Of a stretch of DNA of 64,000 nt, positions 11,643-23,429 are shown in pieces (within the stretch, counting starts at the first letter, position 1; each line of letters begins with the position of its first letter). Below the pieces are notes generated by a model, which saw nothing but the letters and a program-made list of their open reading frames with translations, was not told the origin of the DNA and made no database searches. Position numbers and translations under genes: made by a program. This DNA comes from Megalopta genalis (Eukaryota; Arthropoda; Insecta; Hymenoptera; Halictidae): NCBI RefSeq assembly GCF_051020955.1, contig NC_135018.1:6738939-6802938 (forward strand), written 5' to 3'.

Positions 11643-11716
11643 GACTCTGTCTCTCACTGTTTCGCTCTCTCTGTCTCTCCTTTTACATTTCTCTCTCTCT
11701 CTCTTTGTCTCGGTAT

Positions 11717-11755
<39 letters not shown>

Positions 11756-11798
11756 GACTCTGTTTCTCACTGTTTCGCTCTCTTTGTCTCTCTTTTTA

Positions 11799-11837
<39 letters not shown>

Positions 11838-11878
11838 CTGTCTCTCACTGTTTCGCTCTCTCCGTCTCTCTTTTTACA

Positions 11879-11909
<31 letters not shown>

Positions 11910-12010
11910 CTGTCTCTCACTGTTTCGCTCTCTCCGTCTCTCTTTTTATATCTCTCTCTCTCTCTCTCTCTACACCTGTCTCTCTGCCTCCGCATCCGTC
12001 TCTCTCGATT
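11503..12010. repeat. CT-rich satellite with a higher-order unit
   Basis: Pyrimidine-rich tract in which the phrase CTGACTCTGTCTCTCACTGT recurs at 11641, 11754 (one mismatch), 11832 and 11904, separated by (CT)n of varying length and TTTTTACATCT. The long serine/leucine-rich frames (up to 236 codons) on the plus strand and the arginine/glutamate-rich frame on the minus strand are translations of this repeat and should not be annotated as proteins. Confidence 0.9.
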
Positions 12011-12746
12011 TCAGTCGATCTCGTTCCCCCTTTCGGCCGTTGTTGTTTCGAACGGCGAAATTGGCCGGGCCGAAAGGGACGCAATTTATTGTCGCATCGA
12101 AGGTGTAACGGGATCCGAATTTTTCATCCCGCGCAGCGGACACGGTGTGCACCGTGATTCCGACGGTGACGCGCGATTTACGAATTCTTCCCCCTAAACG
12201 GGCATTGATGGCGCGTCACGTCGCCTGTCCGTCATCGGGACCCCGACGAAATTATTTACAGCCGAAACTGCACGTCTATCTTCGGATTTTCAGCAAAAAC
12301 GATCGCGCAAGTCTTGTGTCTTTCCACGTTTTTCTTTGACGAGACAGTAGCTGTTTGACACAATTATTAAATATACAGTTATCAGAGCCGTAGAACGTAA
12401 AATAATAAACGAGTTTTTATTGTCAAACTATTCACGTTTTTTTCTTTCTGAAGTCCAGCTGAGATATTTGAACGAATCTACACGCAAATAAATCTACTCC
12501 AGCTGCCGAAATCTTTTAATATCTCGTAATAATTGGATTTGCAGATCTTTATGCAGAATAAAAATTGCCCGTATTAATCGCAAGATACAGAAGGTGCGTA
12601 AGCATTTCTTTTATTCTTCAATTATTTGTCAATTATCGTGTTCTTATTATATTCTTCAATTATTCAGTCGAAAATAATGCAGCAGTATTTTCAAATTTTT
12701 TAACTGTTCCCATCTTTTTGTATTTGATCTACTTCGTTTCTGTTGT
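12011..12746. other. Non-coding DNA
   Basis: CpG-rich from about 12010 to 12260, then AT-rich. No gene recognised. Confidence 0.55.
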
Positions 12747-12775
12747 AGACGCATAAAATCCGCAGCGTAGCAATA
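12747..12775 (-). repeat. Dispersed 'GCGGATTTTATGC' repeat, copy 3
   Basis: The minus strand reads CTGCGGATTTTATGCGTCTA, one of the best matches to the family consensus. Confidence 0.55.
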
Positions 12776-13750
12776 AACATATTTTTAAATAATATTTCAT
12801 AATAAATGCGTACGTCGATAGCGTCAAAAATCGGCGAAATCGAGAGCGAAATTAGAGAGCTATCAGAATCGAAAGCGAGAGCGTGGTGTTCGCACCTCTG
12901 AAAAATCCACTTCGAGTAGAGAGCAGCTGACGGAATTTACGAATCATAGACGACGCGATAGAGACACCGCGATAGCCGCAATGGAAAAAGTATCGACTGG
13001 CGAGGCGACAGCGTAAAACGGTCGAGATCCGGCGTCCCGGCGATTTACATTCTATCGGCCGTAATCGATTTATAGTCTCGCGGAAAATAACTATGGAAAT
13101 TCCGGGCGAGAGCCGGTCCAACAGTCGCTAAATTACCGGTCGCCATGAATTAAACATATCTTTTTACTTAACCGGACGGAAGTAAATCTTTCACTGGTTC
13201 GGAGACATCCGGGATGAAATATATACGTCGCGCTGATCACCGGCTCGCTTTCCGATCTCTTTCGGGCCCATCGATTCCCAAATATCGCCGGCCAAAGGTG
13301 TAGTAATTGGGTTAACGTGTTCACCGTCACAAAAACGCGTCCGGAGGCCGGCTGATAAGTAGCGGAAACTCGGCCGGAAACGCGTGCTTTCTGAATCGCT
13401 CGCCGAGTAGCTCGGCAATTTTTTAATTTCACTGCGCTGTTCGACCGGTATTTACAGGATATTGGAACTTTTTTCCTCGGCGCGAACTGCAAATCGGCCA
13501 GATATGCGATGAAACTTTTTACCGGCTCGTTGTATAAGCGCCGGTTAAATTTTTCATCGATCTTCCGTGCTTCGGCGAAAGTCCTTTCGCGGACGCATAT
13601 TCGAAATCATTCTCTCCACGAAGTATCTCGCAAATTCCTGCGCCGCAAGACCGGTGCTAAATCGCGGAGGAAGTTGTGTCGAACGTTTCTCGGATTAGCG
13701 ACAAGCATAATCACCGCGGGACATGTTTAAAACGTATTTAATCCTGGCAC
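12776..13750. other. CpG-rich non-coding block
   Basis: CCGG, CGGC and GCGA motifs are frequent. Open frames overlap on both strands (for example 13133-13492 minus, 119 codons) and have no identifiable domain; bidirectional openness is expected where the stop triplets are rare. Confidence 0.5.
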
Positions 13751-16330
13751 CGGTAAAAACGGACAATTCTCTGCTTCAAAATGTTACAATACCTCCGGCT
13801 TCTTTTCAACGTAAACGTGCCAACTCGAGCAACAATCGCGACAATAATTATGCAGTTTAATTTGACGTACTTATAGAATCTATTTGTGTAACTTTAATAA
13901 TCGTTAATCCTTTTAAATCCATTACGTTCGATATGTACAGCGTCACAAATTTTATATCAATGTATTATAAAACGGTTTATAAAGTTCGTTTATAAATGAT
14001 GATAAGATTACAAGCAGGACACAGTTTTGTTTAACTTGACACCAATATTTCAATTATTTGTGCAATCTTCAAGGGAGCTAATATTCAAATAATTGAGAGA
14101 CACCAATCGAAGACGTTGCGAAACATTGTTAACGCTCCCTGTTATATACGCAACAATCAAATTACAATTGACCTAAATTTACGTACAGGCAGGTACAAAT
14201 ACGGACTGTCCAACCATTCCAACAAGCTAGCAGAAAATCTACTTCGAGATATCTCAATTGTCGACAATTAAAATTAAATGAATTTCTGTTGTAAAACGGA
14301 ATCATGGAATAACGATAAGACTGACAGATTTACAAGAAATATCTTTCATTATATATGCTGTGTATAATTGATGAATAAAACTGAGGATGGTTACAAACAT
14401 CGGAAATGTTATAGCTATCAAAATGGTGCGCCGTCCGAGGGTTGTGATCCTGCAGAAAATGAATTTGCCGTCGTTCAAGCGAATGTTCAAGATCGTTCGA
14501 CGAAAGCAGGTGGCGAAAGTATAAACGGAATCTCGGGATTTTCGCCGATGAGATTGCAGCCTAGATAGTTGTCGAGTTTCACTCGTGAGACTCAGAATCC
14601 GTCAGAAGATTTCCTTATTACAAGGGCGGCAACGTCTCGCGAATCATGAAGTCTTAATTACAACGCGGAGCTCCCTACTGATTCGTCAGCCCTCATTGCC
14701 GCGTTGAGTGATTGTTAAACCCCGGGCGGGAGGAAACTTGGTACGGTTCTTATTCAGGGATCGAGCAGTTTCTATGACCCAGGCCCGGGTTCAACCGGGC
14801 CGCCGGGTTTCACCGGCGAACAGCTACAGACAAAACGGAACGGAAATCAACGGAATAAAAGAAACGGAAACGACTCTGTACCTTTGTACCGCTGGGGGAT
14901 CTCCGATAACAACGAGCGAGTTCACTTTTTGAAGATCTCGGAACCATGCGAATATCCTCTTTCGGAACGTTTCAAAGAGGACTCTGTCGAACATTTATTT
15001 ATGAAATAAAAATTTATGCGATACCATGTTACATACTAAATTGATTTATCGGTACAATGATGATTATATCTGTTAAATCATGATGATACTATTATTTAAT
15101 AATTAAATGAAATAACAATGTGCCAGCATCTCCGATCGGTAATTTTCTAAAAATTAGAATTTGAATAAACAAGTTACTATTTTGAAATCTGAGTAGGGTC
15201 GATACACATCTACGTTCTAGGCTCGGGTCGTGCTAGCAGCGTGCTCGATTGAGAGTGTTCACATTAGATGTGCGAGCATGGTGCCAGGCAGGGCCGATGA
15301 CCTGGAGATTGAAATGGCTTAGACCGAGATTCGGAGTTCAACTTCATCTTTTTCGGATTTGCCAATGCAATCGTGAGCTTCTTCTGATTAAAATAAAACC
15401 AAACACGATATAATTTTTGTAAGATTATAATGACTTTTATGAAAAATATAAATATACTTTTCATATTAATGTTAACTTAAATATTTTAGAAAATCAATAA
15501 AACGTCATCCTACAGAAAATTTCTATTTTTGTAGTTTAAACACCCTCCGTATCGAAATGATTTTCTGATTTATAAATTTGTAAGAAAATAACATGCGCCG
15601 TTTAATTATATAAAGTAAAAGTTAAATAAATACTTATTATACTCTCGGTATAGCTGTATCATATTTAGTAAATTATGCTTACGCCTTGAAATTAATGATG
15701 GAGCAAGCTTTTTTTTATTCGTCTCGTTTGTACAAACTTGTAAATTTCTTGGCTCGTTCAAGGGTACCGAAATTCTTGTAAAAATAAGAACGTTATTCCA
15801 ATCCTCTCGTGTATTACCAATGATGAATAACAGATGATTGCGAGCTGTCGTATTGGACGCAGGGAACAGCAGTCGTAATCCGTGGTTCAGGGAAACGTCG
15901 AGCGAGCGTTATGAAATCATTTATATTTCTTTCTCCGGTGTCTTTATCTTGAGGAAAAGAATTTGTGTTGATCATGAACGTTCTTCTTCGGAAGTGCTCG
16001 GTTATGAAATATTTGTGTCTGAGAACGGAGATATTGCATCTGAATAAATGGGGCTCAAGAAACGGAAGGGAAATTCTTCGAATTGCGGAGACAACGCGCG
16101 TCTTATAACGTTCTCCCTTTTAACTTGATAAAAATAGCAGTTTTAGAAGACTTTTTTGATCAAAAACCTCCTTTCATCCGTTCTTTAATCGTTAACCATT
16201 AATATTCTCTAAATGATTAATATTCCACAACCATTATATACTAATTTATTTATATAACCATTATATTTCTATTTAATTATATATTCCAACCATTAATATT
16301 CTTTTCTGAAAAATACTATAATTCTTTCCT
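13751..16330. other. Non-coding DNA with one GC-richer patch
   Basis: AT-rich apart from about 14480-14960 and 15190-15340. An 18-nt scale inverted pair CAATTATTTG (14051) / CAAATAATTG (14087) is present. No gene recognised. Confidence 0.5.
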
Positions 16331-16490
16331 TGATAAAATTTATATATATAATATATTATATATAATATATTATATATAAATAAATATATATATATATATT
16401 TATATATATATTATATATATATATATTTATATATATATTATATATATATATATATATTTATATATATAATATTATATTATATATAATATT
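16331..16490. repeat. Compound TA/TAT low-complexity tract
   Basis: Alternating TATATA and ATATTATATA blocks over about 160 bp, with many internal palindromes. Simple sequence only. Confidence 0.9.
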
Positions 16491-17260
16491 TCTTTCCTTA
16501 AATTACATACAGAAAAGTATATTTCTTTCGTAAAAATATAATATTTCTTTTTTAAAAATATAATGTTTCTTTCCTCGAACCACGTAAATAAATGTATAAT
16601 ATTTTCTGTTCGAAGTATAATATTATTTCTCTTAAATCACGTATACTTGCACAAAAAAGTCTTCGATACTAAAGCTTTCAAATTACGTACTTGCATATTT
16701 CATTGCCAGGATAACTTCCACCAACGATTAGAAAATTATAACAATGTTCTCCGCGGTTTTCTAATTTATTTTCCCGTGTTTCGTTCACATATTCCCGGGT
16801 CAGAAGTATTCATCATAATTCCGCACAGAGAATTTGCTTTCCCGGCGAAGTTTCTCAGTGTTTCATAAAAGTTTCAGGAGTCCGGCCGTCCCGCCATTTT
16901 GTTTTCTTCCGCGAGCTTCCGCTTCCTGTATCCTCCGAGCTCCAGGAAAAACTTGGAACAATAGCGAAAGCTTAATAAACGTTTCAACAAATCCTTATTT
17001 GTCGCGGCAACCTGAACACACCATCCTTCGTAATTCGAATCTCGAGAGTCGTCATCCCGTAACGGAGACACGACGATTCCGTGGAACGATTCGAATTAAT
17101 CCGTTCGTGAGCCGAGCGAATTAATTGCGCGACCTAATGGCCAAACTTTCCACGATTATTCAGAAACCTATGCCGCGCTTAGACCAAAATGTCGCGGGAT
17201 TCATTCGCCTGGAAAATATGAGCGGTCGTTTCTGTTGTGGTAGGCCGCTTTATTATTATT
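16491..17260. other. Non-coding DNA
   Basis: AT-rich to about 16780, then a moderately GC-rich block to 17220 with overlapping frames on both strands (16834-17124 plus, 16874-17071 minus) and no known domain. Confidence 0.5.
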
Positions 17261-18290
17261 ACTATTATTATTTATTTACGTACTAGGCTCTTGAAATAAT
17301 TATTATAGAAATAAATAGCAGCATAGGTTTTAATATAGAAAATTTGATTATAGGAATAAATAATAATATAGATTTCAATATAGAAAATTCTAATATAGAA
17401 AATTTGATTATAGAAATAAATAATAATATAGATTTCAATATAGAAAATTTTAATATAGAAAATTTTATTGTAAATATAAATAATAGTATAGATTTTAATA
17501 TAGAAAATTTTATTATAGAAATAAATAATAGTATAAATTTATTCTAAAGATTGATTGAAGTTTCTATATAAATTTATATAGGTTAAATTACTATTATTAT
17601 TTATTTACGCACTAGGCTCTTGAAATAATTATTATAGAAATAAATAGCAGCATAGGTTTTAATATAGAAAATTTGATTATAGGAATAAATAATAATATAG
17701 ATTTCAATATAGAAAATTCTAATATAGAAAATTTTATTATAGAAATAAATAATAATATAGATTTCAATATAGAAAATTTTAATATAGAAAATTTTATTGT
17801 AAATATAAATAATAGTATAGATTTTAATATAGAAAATTTTATTATAGAAATAAATAATAGTATAAATTTATTCTAAAGATTGATTGAAGTTTTTATATAA
17901 ATTTATATAGGTTAAATTACTATTATTATTTATTTACGCACTAGGCTCTTGAAATAATTATTATAGAAATAAATAGCAGCATAGGTTCTAATATAGAAAA
18001 TTTGATTATAGGAATAAATAATAATATAGATTTCAATATAGAAAATTCTAATATAGAAAATTTTATTATAGAAATAAATAATAATATAGATTTCAATATA
18101 GAAAATTTTAATATAGAAAATTTGATTATAGAAATAAACAATAATGTAGATTTTAATATAGAAAATTTTATTGTAAATATGAATAATAGTATAGATTTTA
18201 ATATAGAAAATTTTATTATAGAAATAAATAATAGTATAAATTTATTCTAAAGATTGATTGAAGTTTCTATATAAATTTATATAGGTTAGA
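17261..18290 (+). repeat. Tandem array of three 329-bp units with inner subrepeats
   Basis: Units start at 17261, 17590 and 17919 with ACTATTATTATTTATTTACG; the first two are exactly 329 bp apart and almost identical. Inside each unit a shorter block (AATATAGAAAATTT, ATTATAGAAATAAATAATA, GATTTCAATATAGAAAATT) is itself repeated. The third unit has gained one inner block. Each unit contains an open frame (67, 67 and 82 codons) rich in N, I, E, D and F in the same relative position; this follows from the repeat and I do not call it a gene. Confidence 0.92.
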
Positions 18291-18877
18291 TTTCAATTTT
18301 AATAAAATCCGATACAATTTTATGGTATCATTAATTTTTATATAAATTTGAATTTGAATCAATTTTATCATGTGATTGTTTCGATTGTTTTAATTGATTA
18401 TATCGAGGTATAATTAAAATTCATTTACAAAGGTCACGCGTCAAAGAATTACCGATCAGCGGAACCACGCAGTTTCTTCGCGACAGAAATTTGCGTTTCC
18501 CAGAGACAAGATGGTGGACAGAGGACGGCCTGCTCAGACTTGACGAGTCGGATGAAAAATTCAGGCAGAAGGCGAAGGGCCCTTTGTCTTTTTAAAAAGT
18601 TCGCCGGCTCGGAGCCGGACGACATTATCCCCTGTGGAATTTGTTGCACGGTTTCTTCCGGGATTATGCATTATTTCCTGCAGAGGAAGCGGTGGCTCAT
18701 GGGATTTCGAGCAAATGAAGCGAGAAACAGCCTCAGGTTACCGATGTTCCCGTTGTAATTGAAGTTCGCTTTCGAAGTTGTTCGGAAACGAAGCTCCCTT
18801 AGCTTCTATCGGAGAAAAATTGCAGGAATCTTAAGGCATCGCATAGCGGTGTATTTTACCCAGTTAGCCGGTTGAAA
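18291..18877. other. Non-coding DNA
   Basis: AT-rich to 18430, then GC-richer with overlapping 66- and 72-codon frames on opposite strands and no known domain. Confidence 0.5.
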
Positions 18878-18927
18878 ATATTAATCTAATTATATATATA
18901 TATATATAATATTATATAATATTAATC

Positions 18928-18991
<64 letters not shown>

Positions 18992-19001
18992 GATTAATAT
19001 T
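18878..19001. repeat. TA tract flanked by direct and inverted ATTAATCTAAT
   Basis: AATATTAATCTAATTATATA at 18918-18937 is perfectly inverted at 18982-19001, and the 44 bp between them is (TA)n, so 18918-19001 is a continuous palindrome. A further direct copy of AATATTAATCTAATTATATA lies just upstream, near 18878. Likely to extrude as a cruciform or to expand by slippage. Confidence 0.85.
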
Positions 19002-20180
19002 TTAGATATATATATAAGATATATTTAGATATATATATTCAGATATATATCTGAATATCGGTACTAATACCGTGAACAATTTTTCGTCTTATTGTCTCAA
19101 AAATCGTAACAATAATGTGGTACTTGCATCGAAAATCTGCAAAATATTTCACATGTTAATTATTAATATTTAGATATCTTCTATTGGACGAACTATGTTG
19201 TACAATATTAAATTTCATTTTAAATATCCATGTTTTCATTTTGCGATCTGGAATAACATACGATTCATTCCATCATTTTCTTTATTTGTCGCATGCACTA
19301 AATAAAACAATGTTGCTGTACTTATAACGTATGTATTATATAATATATTACACAATATATAATATATTATTACTATAATATTTAATTTCATAAAACGCAA
19401 TAATGTCTAATTCGGTACTGAAATATGTCTAAATAATGAAATTGAAAGAAAAAGGCATTTAAAGTTTTATTTTCCCAATGATAATTTGGTTTTCGAAGAT
19501 ACTGAAATGTTATTTTCACACTAAATTTTGTACTAATGTATTATATATTGAAAAAAATAAAATAAGATAAATATAATAAAAAAAGAAATCTGTATACATA
19601 TAGATATTTTAATATCTCAATATTTCTCCAAATACATACAATGAACGTAGAAATGGAACAGTGGGATATGATGATTAATTCTTTTGTCTTACACATTTAA
19701 AGATGTGCGAGTATCGCAAATTACGTTTTTTTTAAAAAATGTCTCAGTATTGAATTAGAACAGCGATTTGTTATAGTATAATATAAATTGTTGAATTAAA
19801 TTAAAATAAATTGCTAAATTAAAGTATAAAATGAATTTGTTAAAGTATAAATAAAATGTTGCCCGAATATTAACGATATGTAAAGTCTTTTTTGTCATTA
19901 CTTTGTGGTCGTATATTCAGGAACAAAAAGTTGCTATTCATTACGAACGAAATAGAAATTTCGATCTTCGAGCAGCCAGCCCGCCGAGCGTCATTAGGTT
20001 AACGCGAGAACGACTCGCCGCAAGAAGATGGAGATTTTAGCGTTAATCTAGTCGCGCCCCGAACGTTTATCTCTCCGGGCGACCAACGAAAGATTTCGGT
20101 CGGCTCTAATTTCTTCGCGTAATAAACAAAGTTTACGAGACAGCTGCGTCCAGAGATCCGCGTTATAGTTGAACCACCGT
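19002..20180. other. AT-rich non-coding DNA
   Basis: Low GC throughout, GC-richer after 19970. No gene recognised. Confidence 0.6.
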
Positions 20181-20403
20181 GGCCCACTCCTCTCTGAATC
20201 ACGAGCTATGCAAATATGGCGGCGGAAGGACGACCGACCGCGACAGAGTTAGGTGGTACTTAATTAAGCACCGGCCCGGAGATTTTTGTCTCGCTTTCGA
20301 GAGCCACCCGCTGGCGAGAAACACAAAACGCCGTCCGTTTCGGACTAAAAATGTCATCCGGTGTTTAAACAATCTTTTTAGAGGCTTTGGAAATCGTCAT
20401 TGT
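20181..20403. promoter_or_regulatory. Possible regulatory block with octamer ATGCAAAT
   Basis: A CpG-rich stretch contains GCTATGCAAATATGGCGGC; ATGCAAAT is the classical POU-domain octamer. One motif in a GC-rich island inside AT-rich DNA is weak evidence of regulatory function, and no gene is visible nearby. Confidence 0.2.
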
Positions 20404-20440
20404 GATGAGTAGACTGACGGATTTTATGCGTTTGTACTAA
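20404..20440 (+). repeat. Dispersed 'GCGGATTTTATGC' repeat, copy 4
   Basis: Reads GATGAGTAGACTG then ACGGATTTTATGCGTTTGTA. Upstream sequence TTGGAAATCGTCAT is shared with copy 5 (TTGGAAATCGTATT at about 21449), so this family extends at least 30 bp further left than the core. Confidence 0.55.
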
Positions 20441-20487
20441 AAAATTGATAAGATAAACGCAGAATAGCGAAGATATTATATAAACTA

Positions 20488-20530
20488 TTAACAGTCCAAC
20501 GGCGGACTCAGGGTCTATTAGGACCCAGAC
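20488..20530 (+). other. TTAA-initiated terminus with subterminal hairpins
   Basis: TTAACAGTCCAACGGCGGAC is followed by GGGTC-TATTAG-GACCC, a short stem-loop (about 20511-20526). The pattern of TTAA, 12-20 bp, then a hairpin matches other TTAA-type ends in this window. I could not find a convincing opposite end, so this may be a solo terminus. Confidence 0.4.
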
Positions 20531-21470
20531 TGTAAAAAAATTGATATCTTAATGTGAAATTATCTAATAAATCTAATCTCAACTTTCACATATTTCGTCA
20601 GTGCCTATAGAAAAGTAATGTGTCCAGAAGGAATACCTTAAAAATATGTTGAAAAAAATTGTTAAATAAGATGATAAATGATACACAATTCTTTCATTCG
20701 AATAATTCACGTTCTCCGGTTAATATCGGGGGTCTACTGTGAGAATGAACATATTTTTACATATTTTATTTGTTATAATTTTCTTCGATTTGAAATATTC
20801 CGCTACAAATTACGCTACACGTTTAATAAAACATTGCCAATAAATCGTGCAAGTGCGATGTCTTGGACACAACGGAAAAAGATCGCATCCAATATATTCT
20901 GTGTTTCTGTTGACGAAATGTACATGGAACATAGTTGTCGGGAAAATATTTCAAATGTGTTTTTTTTTTTCGATCAGCCATCGCTCATATCGACGGGGTG
21001 ATAACAGCCCTCAAAGGGAATCAGAATATATCTGCTTGAAGTTTTCCGAGATACGTTTTCCGAAATGTGTGCGCGTATACTTTTTTCTAGTTTCCCGAGA
21101 GATAGTCAAAAACACGTGTCTCGATCCTCGAACTTCGAGGGCTGTTTCCACCCCCTCGACGTCGTGATGTCCGGACAAAAAATACACGTGTCAAGTATTT
21201 TTTCGAGCACTATCTTCCATGTAAATTTCATCGGACTCGCCATCCGCCGGCTCGACGTTTCAGCGTGCAAATCCGTGCCATTTTGTTGCAAATCTCTGCT
21301 ATAGAACTCCATCGTATTTTATCCTTCGAATCTACGAATCTCGCTTTCGCACATCTATTCGATTACATGTATGTAATAGTTGGTCGAAATAAATGTTTGA
21401 CTATTTTTCCAAATTAATATTAAAATTTATGCAGTTTTAAGGCGCCATTGGAAATCGTATTTGAAAGTGT
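20531..21470. other. Non-coding DNA
   Basis: Three overlapping plus-strand frames and one minus-strand frame (20678-21312) have no recognisable domain. No splice-supported exon can be argued. Confidence 0.5.
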
Positions 21471-21512
21471 GATGATTAGACTGTGGTTTTGATGTATTTA
21501 TGACGAAAACAG
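21471..21512 (+). repeat. Dispersed 'GCGGATTTTATGC' repeat, copy 5
   Basis: Reads GATGATTAGACTGTGGTTTT and then TGTATTTATGACGAAAACAG. Preceded by AAGGCGCCATTGGAAATCGT, which links it to copy 4 and, on the minus strand, to AATGGCGCCTTGG near 33985. Confidence 0.55.
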
Positions 21513-22650
21513 TGGTACATAAAACAGCGGAAAGATTAAAAGACTTTAAGAATGCTCTTAAAAAAAGAACTCTTATTTTACTTTAGTTTATTGCAATTAC
21601 GATAGACAATTGCTGCACTCTTTTCCGATGAAACAGCAAGTTCCAAAGCGACAAATTTGAAACTGTGCACCCTATAAGAAACCAGCGGAGCACGATATCA
21701 CCCAAAAACAATATTTCTAACAAGATCAACAATATGTCTAAACGAACGAGACACAACTATATTCGTTGAACAAATGCTTGTAAATGTGTCATTTTTCTCA
21801 CCGGAGTGTGACGATTTAAGCCCGAAAAGATCTCGAAAACAATTTACCGCGTGGACTCTCCCAAAAATCTCGTCGGCGATGACGAGAGAAATGCAGAAAT
21901 CCGCGTGTTCCGCGGCGACACCCCAAGAAGACAATCTGCGTAGTCGTCCGTGTGAAGTGCAGTCGGCTCCGTGTCGCAGCGTTAACGAAGATGCGTTTTG
22001 AAAAAGGAGACGGAGTCGAGAGTGACGGTGTCGTGTCGCGGGGTTCGCAGAAGGCGAAAGATTCAGGGGTAGGAGAAGCCGGCGATCGTCGGCTGGAGAG
22101 AAAGCAAACGGTGGGACGAAATAAAGCGTCGACGAGGATCCGGAACGAGTCGCGTTTCCTCAGCGAGCACCCTCGGAGCCCTGTCAGCCGGCTCCGAACC
22201 CTCGCGAACACTTCCCAGCCCGTCCCCTCCTTGTGCGCCGCGCTCACTTTCGTTTGTCTCGTACCGAGTAGCTGGCGAGCTGATCCCAATTAAAGCAAGT
22301 AGATATGCCCCGACGTGGATGAGGCTGTTCGAACGGGACAGAGAAGCGGGGACGATCTGGCGAGCCTTTATCAACGAACCACGGATAAAAACGATCCGAG
22401 CGTTAGATAGTCGTCTTGAACACTCGCGGAGACGGTCTAACGTAGATTTGGGATCTGCTTCTACTAGGAGTAGTCTTCGTCCGAAAGGAAAGAAAAGAGA
22501 AGCTTTCCGGCTGGAAATCTCGCAGCATGTTCATTGCAGGGCAAGTCTGTGGACGTTTGTGGGCTATTTGGAGGTGGATCGAGAAAGCTGATTTTTGCTC
22601 GATTCATTAAAGAGTTCAGGTTTTATTGTTTTATGGATCTAGATAGAGTT
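21513..22650. other. Non-coding; CpG-rich 21770-22600
   Basis: The GC-rich block has the densest overlapping frames of the window: a 157-codon minus-strand frame (21816-22289), a 103-codon minus-strand frame (22063-22374) and plus-strand frames of 113 and 90 codons. All are charged, arginine- and serine-rich, without a recognisable domain. It could be a CpG-rich conserved segment or an unrecognised non-coding exon; coding function is not supported. Confidence 0.45.
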
Positions 22651-22818
22651 TTATATGATTGTATAGTTGTACGATTGTACAATTGTACAATTGTACAATT
22701 GTATGATTGTATGATTGTATGATTGTATGATTGTATGATTATATGATTATATGATTGTACGAGTGTATGATTGTATGATTGTATAGTTGTATGATTGTAT
22801 GATTGTATGACTGTACGT
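22651..22818 (+). repeat. 8-bp tandem repeat (TTGTATGA)n
   Basis: Starts as TTGTACGA/TTGTACAA and settles into TTGTATGA units with occasional TTATATGA and TTGTATAG variants over about 168 bp. Confidence 0.92.
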
Positions 22819-23389
22819 CTGCATTTATTGGAATCCTTTTAGAAAAGCATAACTTTCTAGATGATTATTGTGGAACTGCTGAATTGTAGGAACTGCTCCT
22901 ATTGTGAGATTCATTATTTAGTTTGCAGGTAGTATTTCATCTTTTCGCCTTCCAAGTTCAGCTTCAGGATGAGCTCCCAAATTCAGTTAAAAGAATATTT
23001 TTAGAGGTTTTGAATGTGATAAAGATGGAATAAGCGGTTCTTGCTCGCAGTTGTTGGTAAAATACGAACACTCAATCATTCCCGTGACTATTTCAATGCG
23101 TCGAAACTTCATTAAGAGATGATTCAAATCATACGCGACGAACATACATAGAGACGGGCGAATCACCAGTCACGGTATCAACGTCACATCGGTTGACTGA
23201 TCTCGAGTAGGCGAACCAATAGATCGATTAATAATCATGCGGACCGTTACTGATCGGGATGGGTGGCTCAAGAGGGAGGGACACCGGAACACGGCCGTGA
23301 GTCGATTTGACTAACCAGAGACATGGATTCTGACGCGTTTTCATCGGAATGAAGATTATAGCATAGGACTAGCTAAAATGAGTAAACTT
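22819..23389. other. Non-coding DNA
   Basis: GC-richer from 23040 to 23350. No gene recognised. Confidence 0.55.
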
Positions 23390-23429
23390 ATAAATAATTA
23401 TAATAATAATAATAATAATAATAATATAA
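23390..23429. repeat. (AAT)n microsatellite
   Basis: About ten AAT/ATA trinucleotides. Confidence 0.9.

Noticed and set aside
11368..12197. Long serine/leucine-rich open frames (129-236 codons)
   Set aside because: All three frames are open because the DNA is a CT repeat; no unique protein sequence.
13311..13335. TTAACGTGTTCACCGTCAC as another piggyBac-like end
   Set aside because: Single site with no hairpin and no partner.
17344..18250. N/I-rich frames suggesting a repetitive low-complexity protein
   Set aside because: Three near-identical short frames, each ended by a stop in every tandem unit.
21816..22374. 157-codon minus-strand frame and neighbours
   Set aside because: Overlapping frames on both strands in CpG-rich DNA, no domain, no clear splice or start context.
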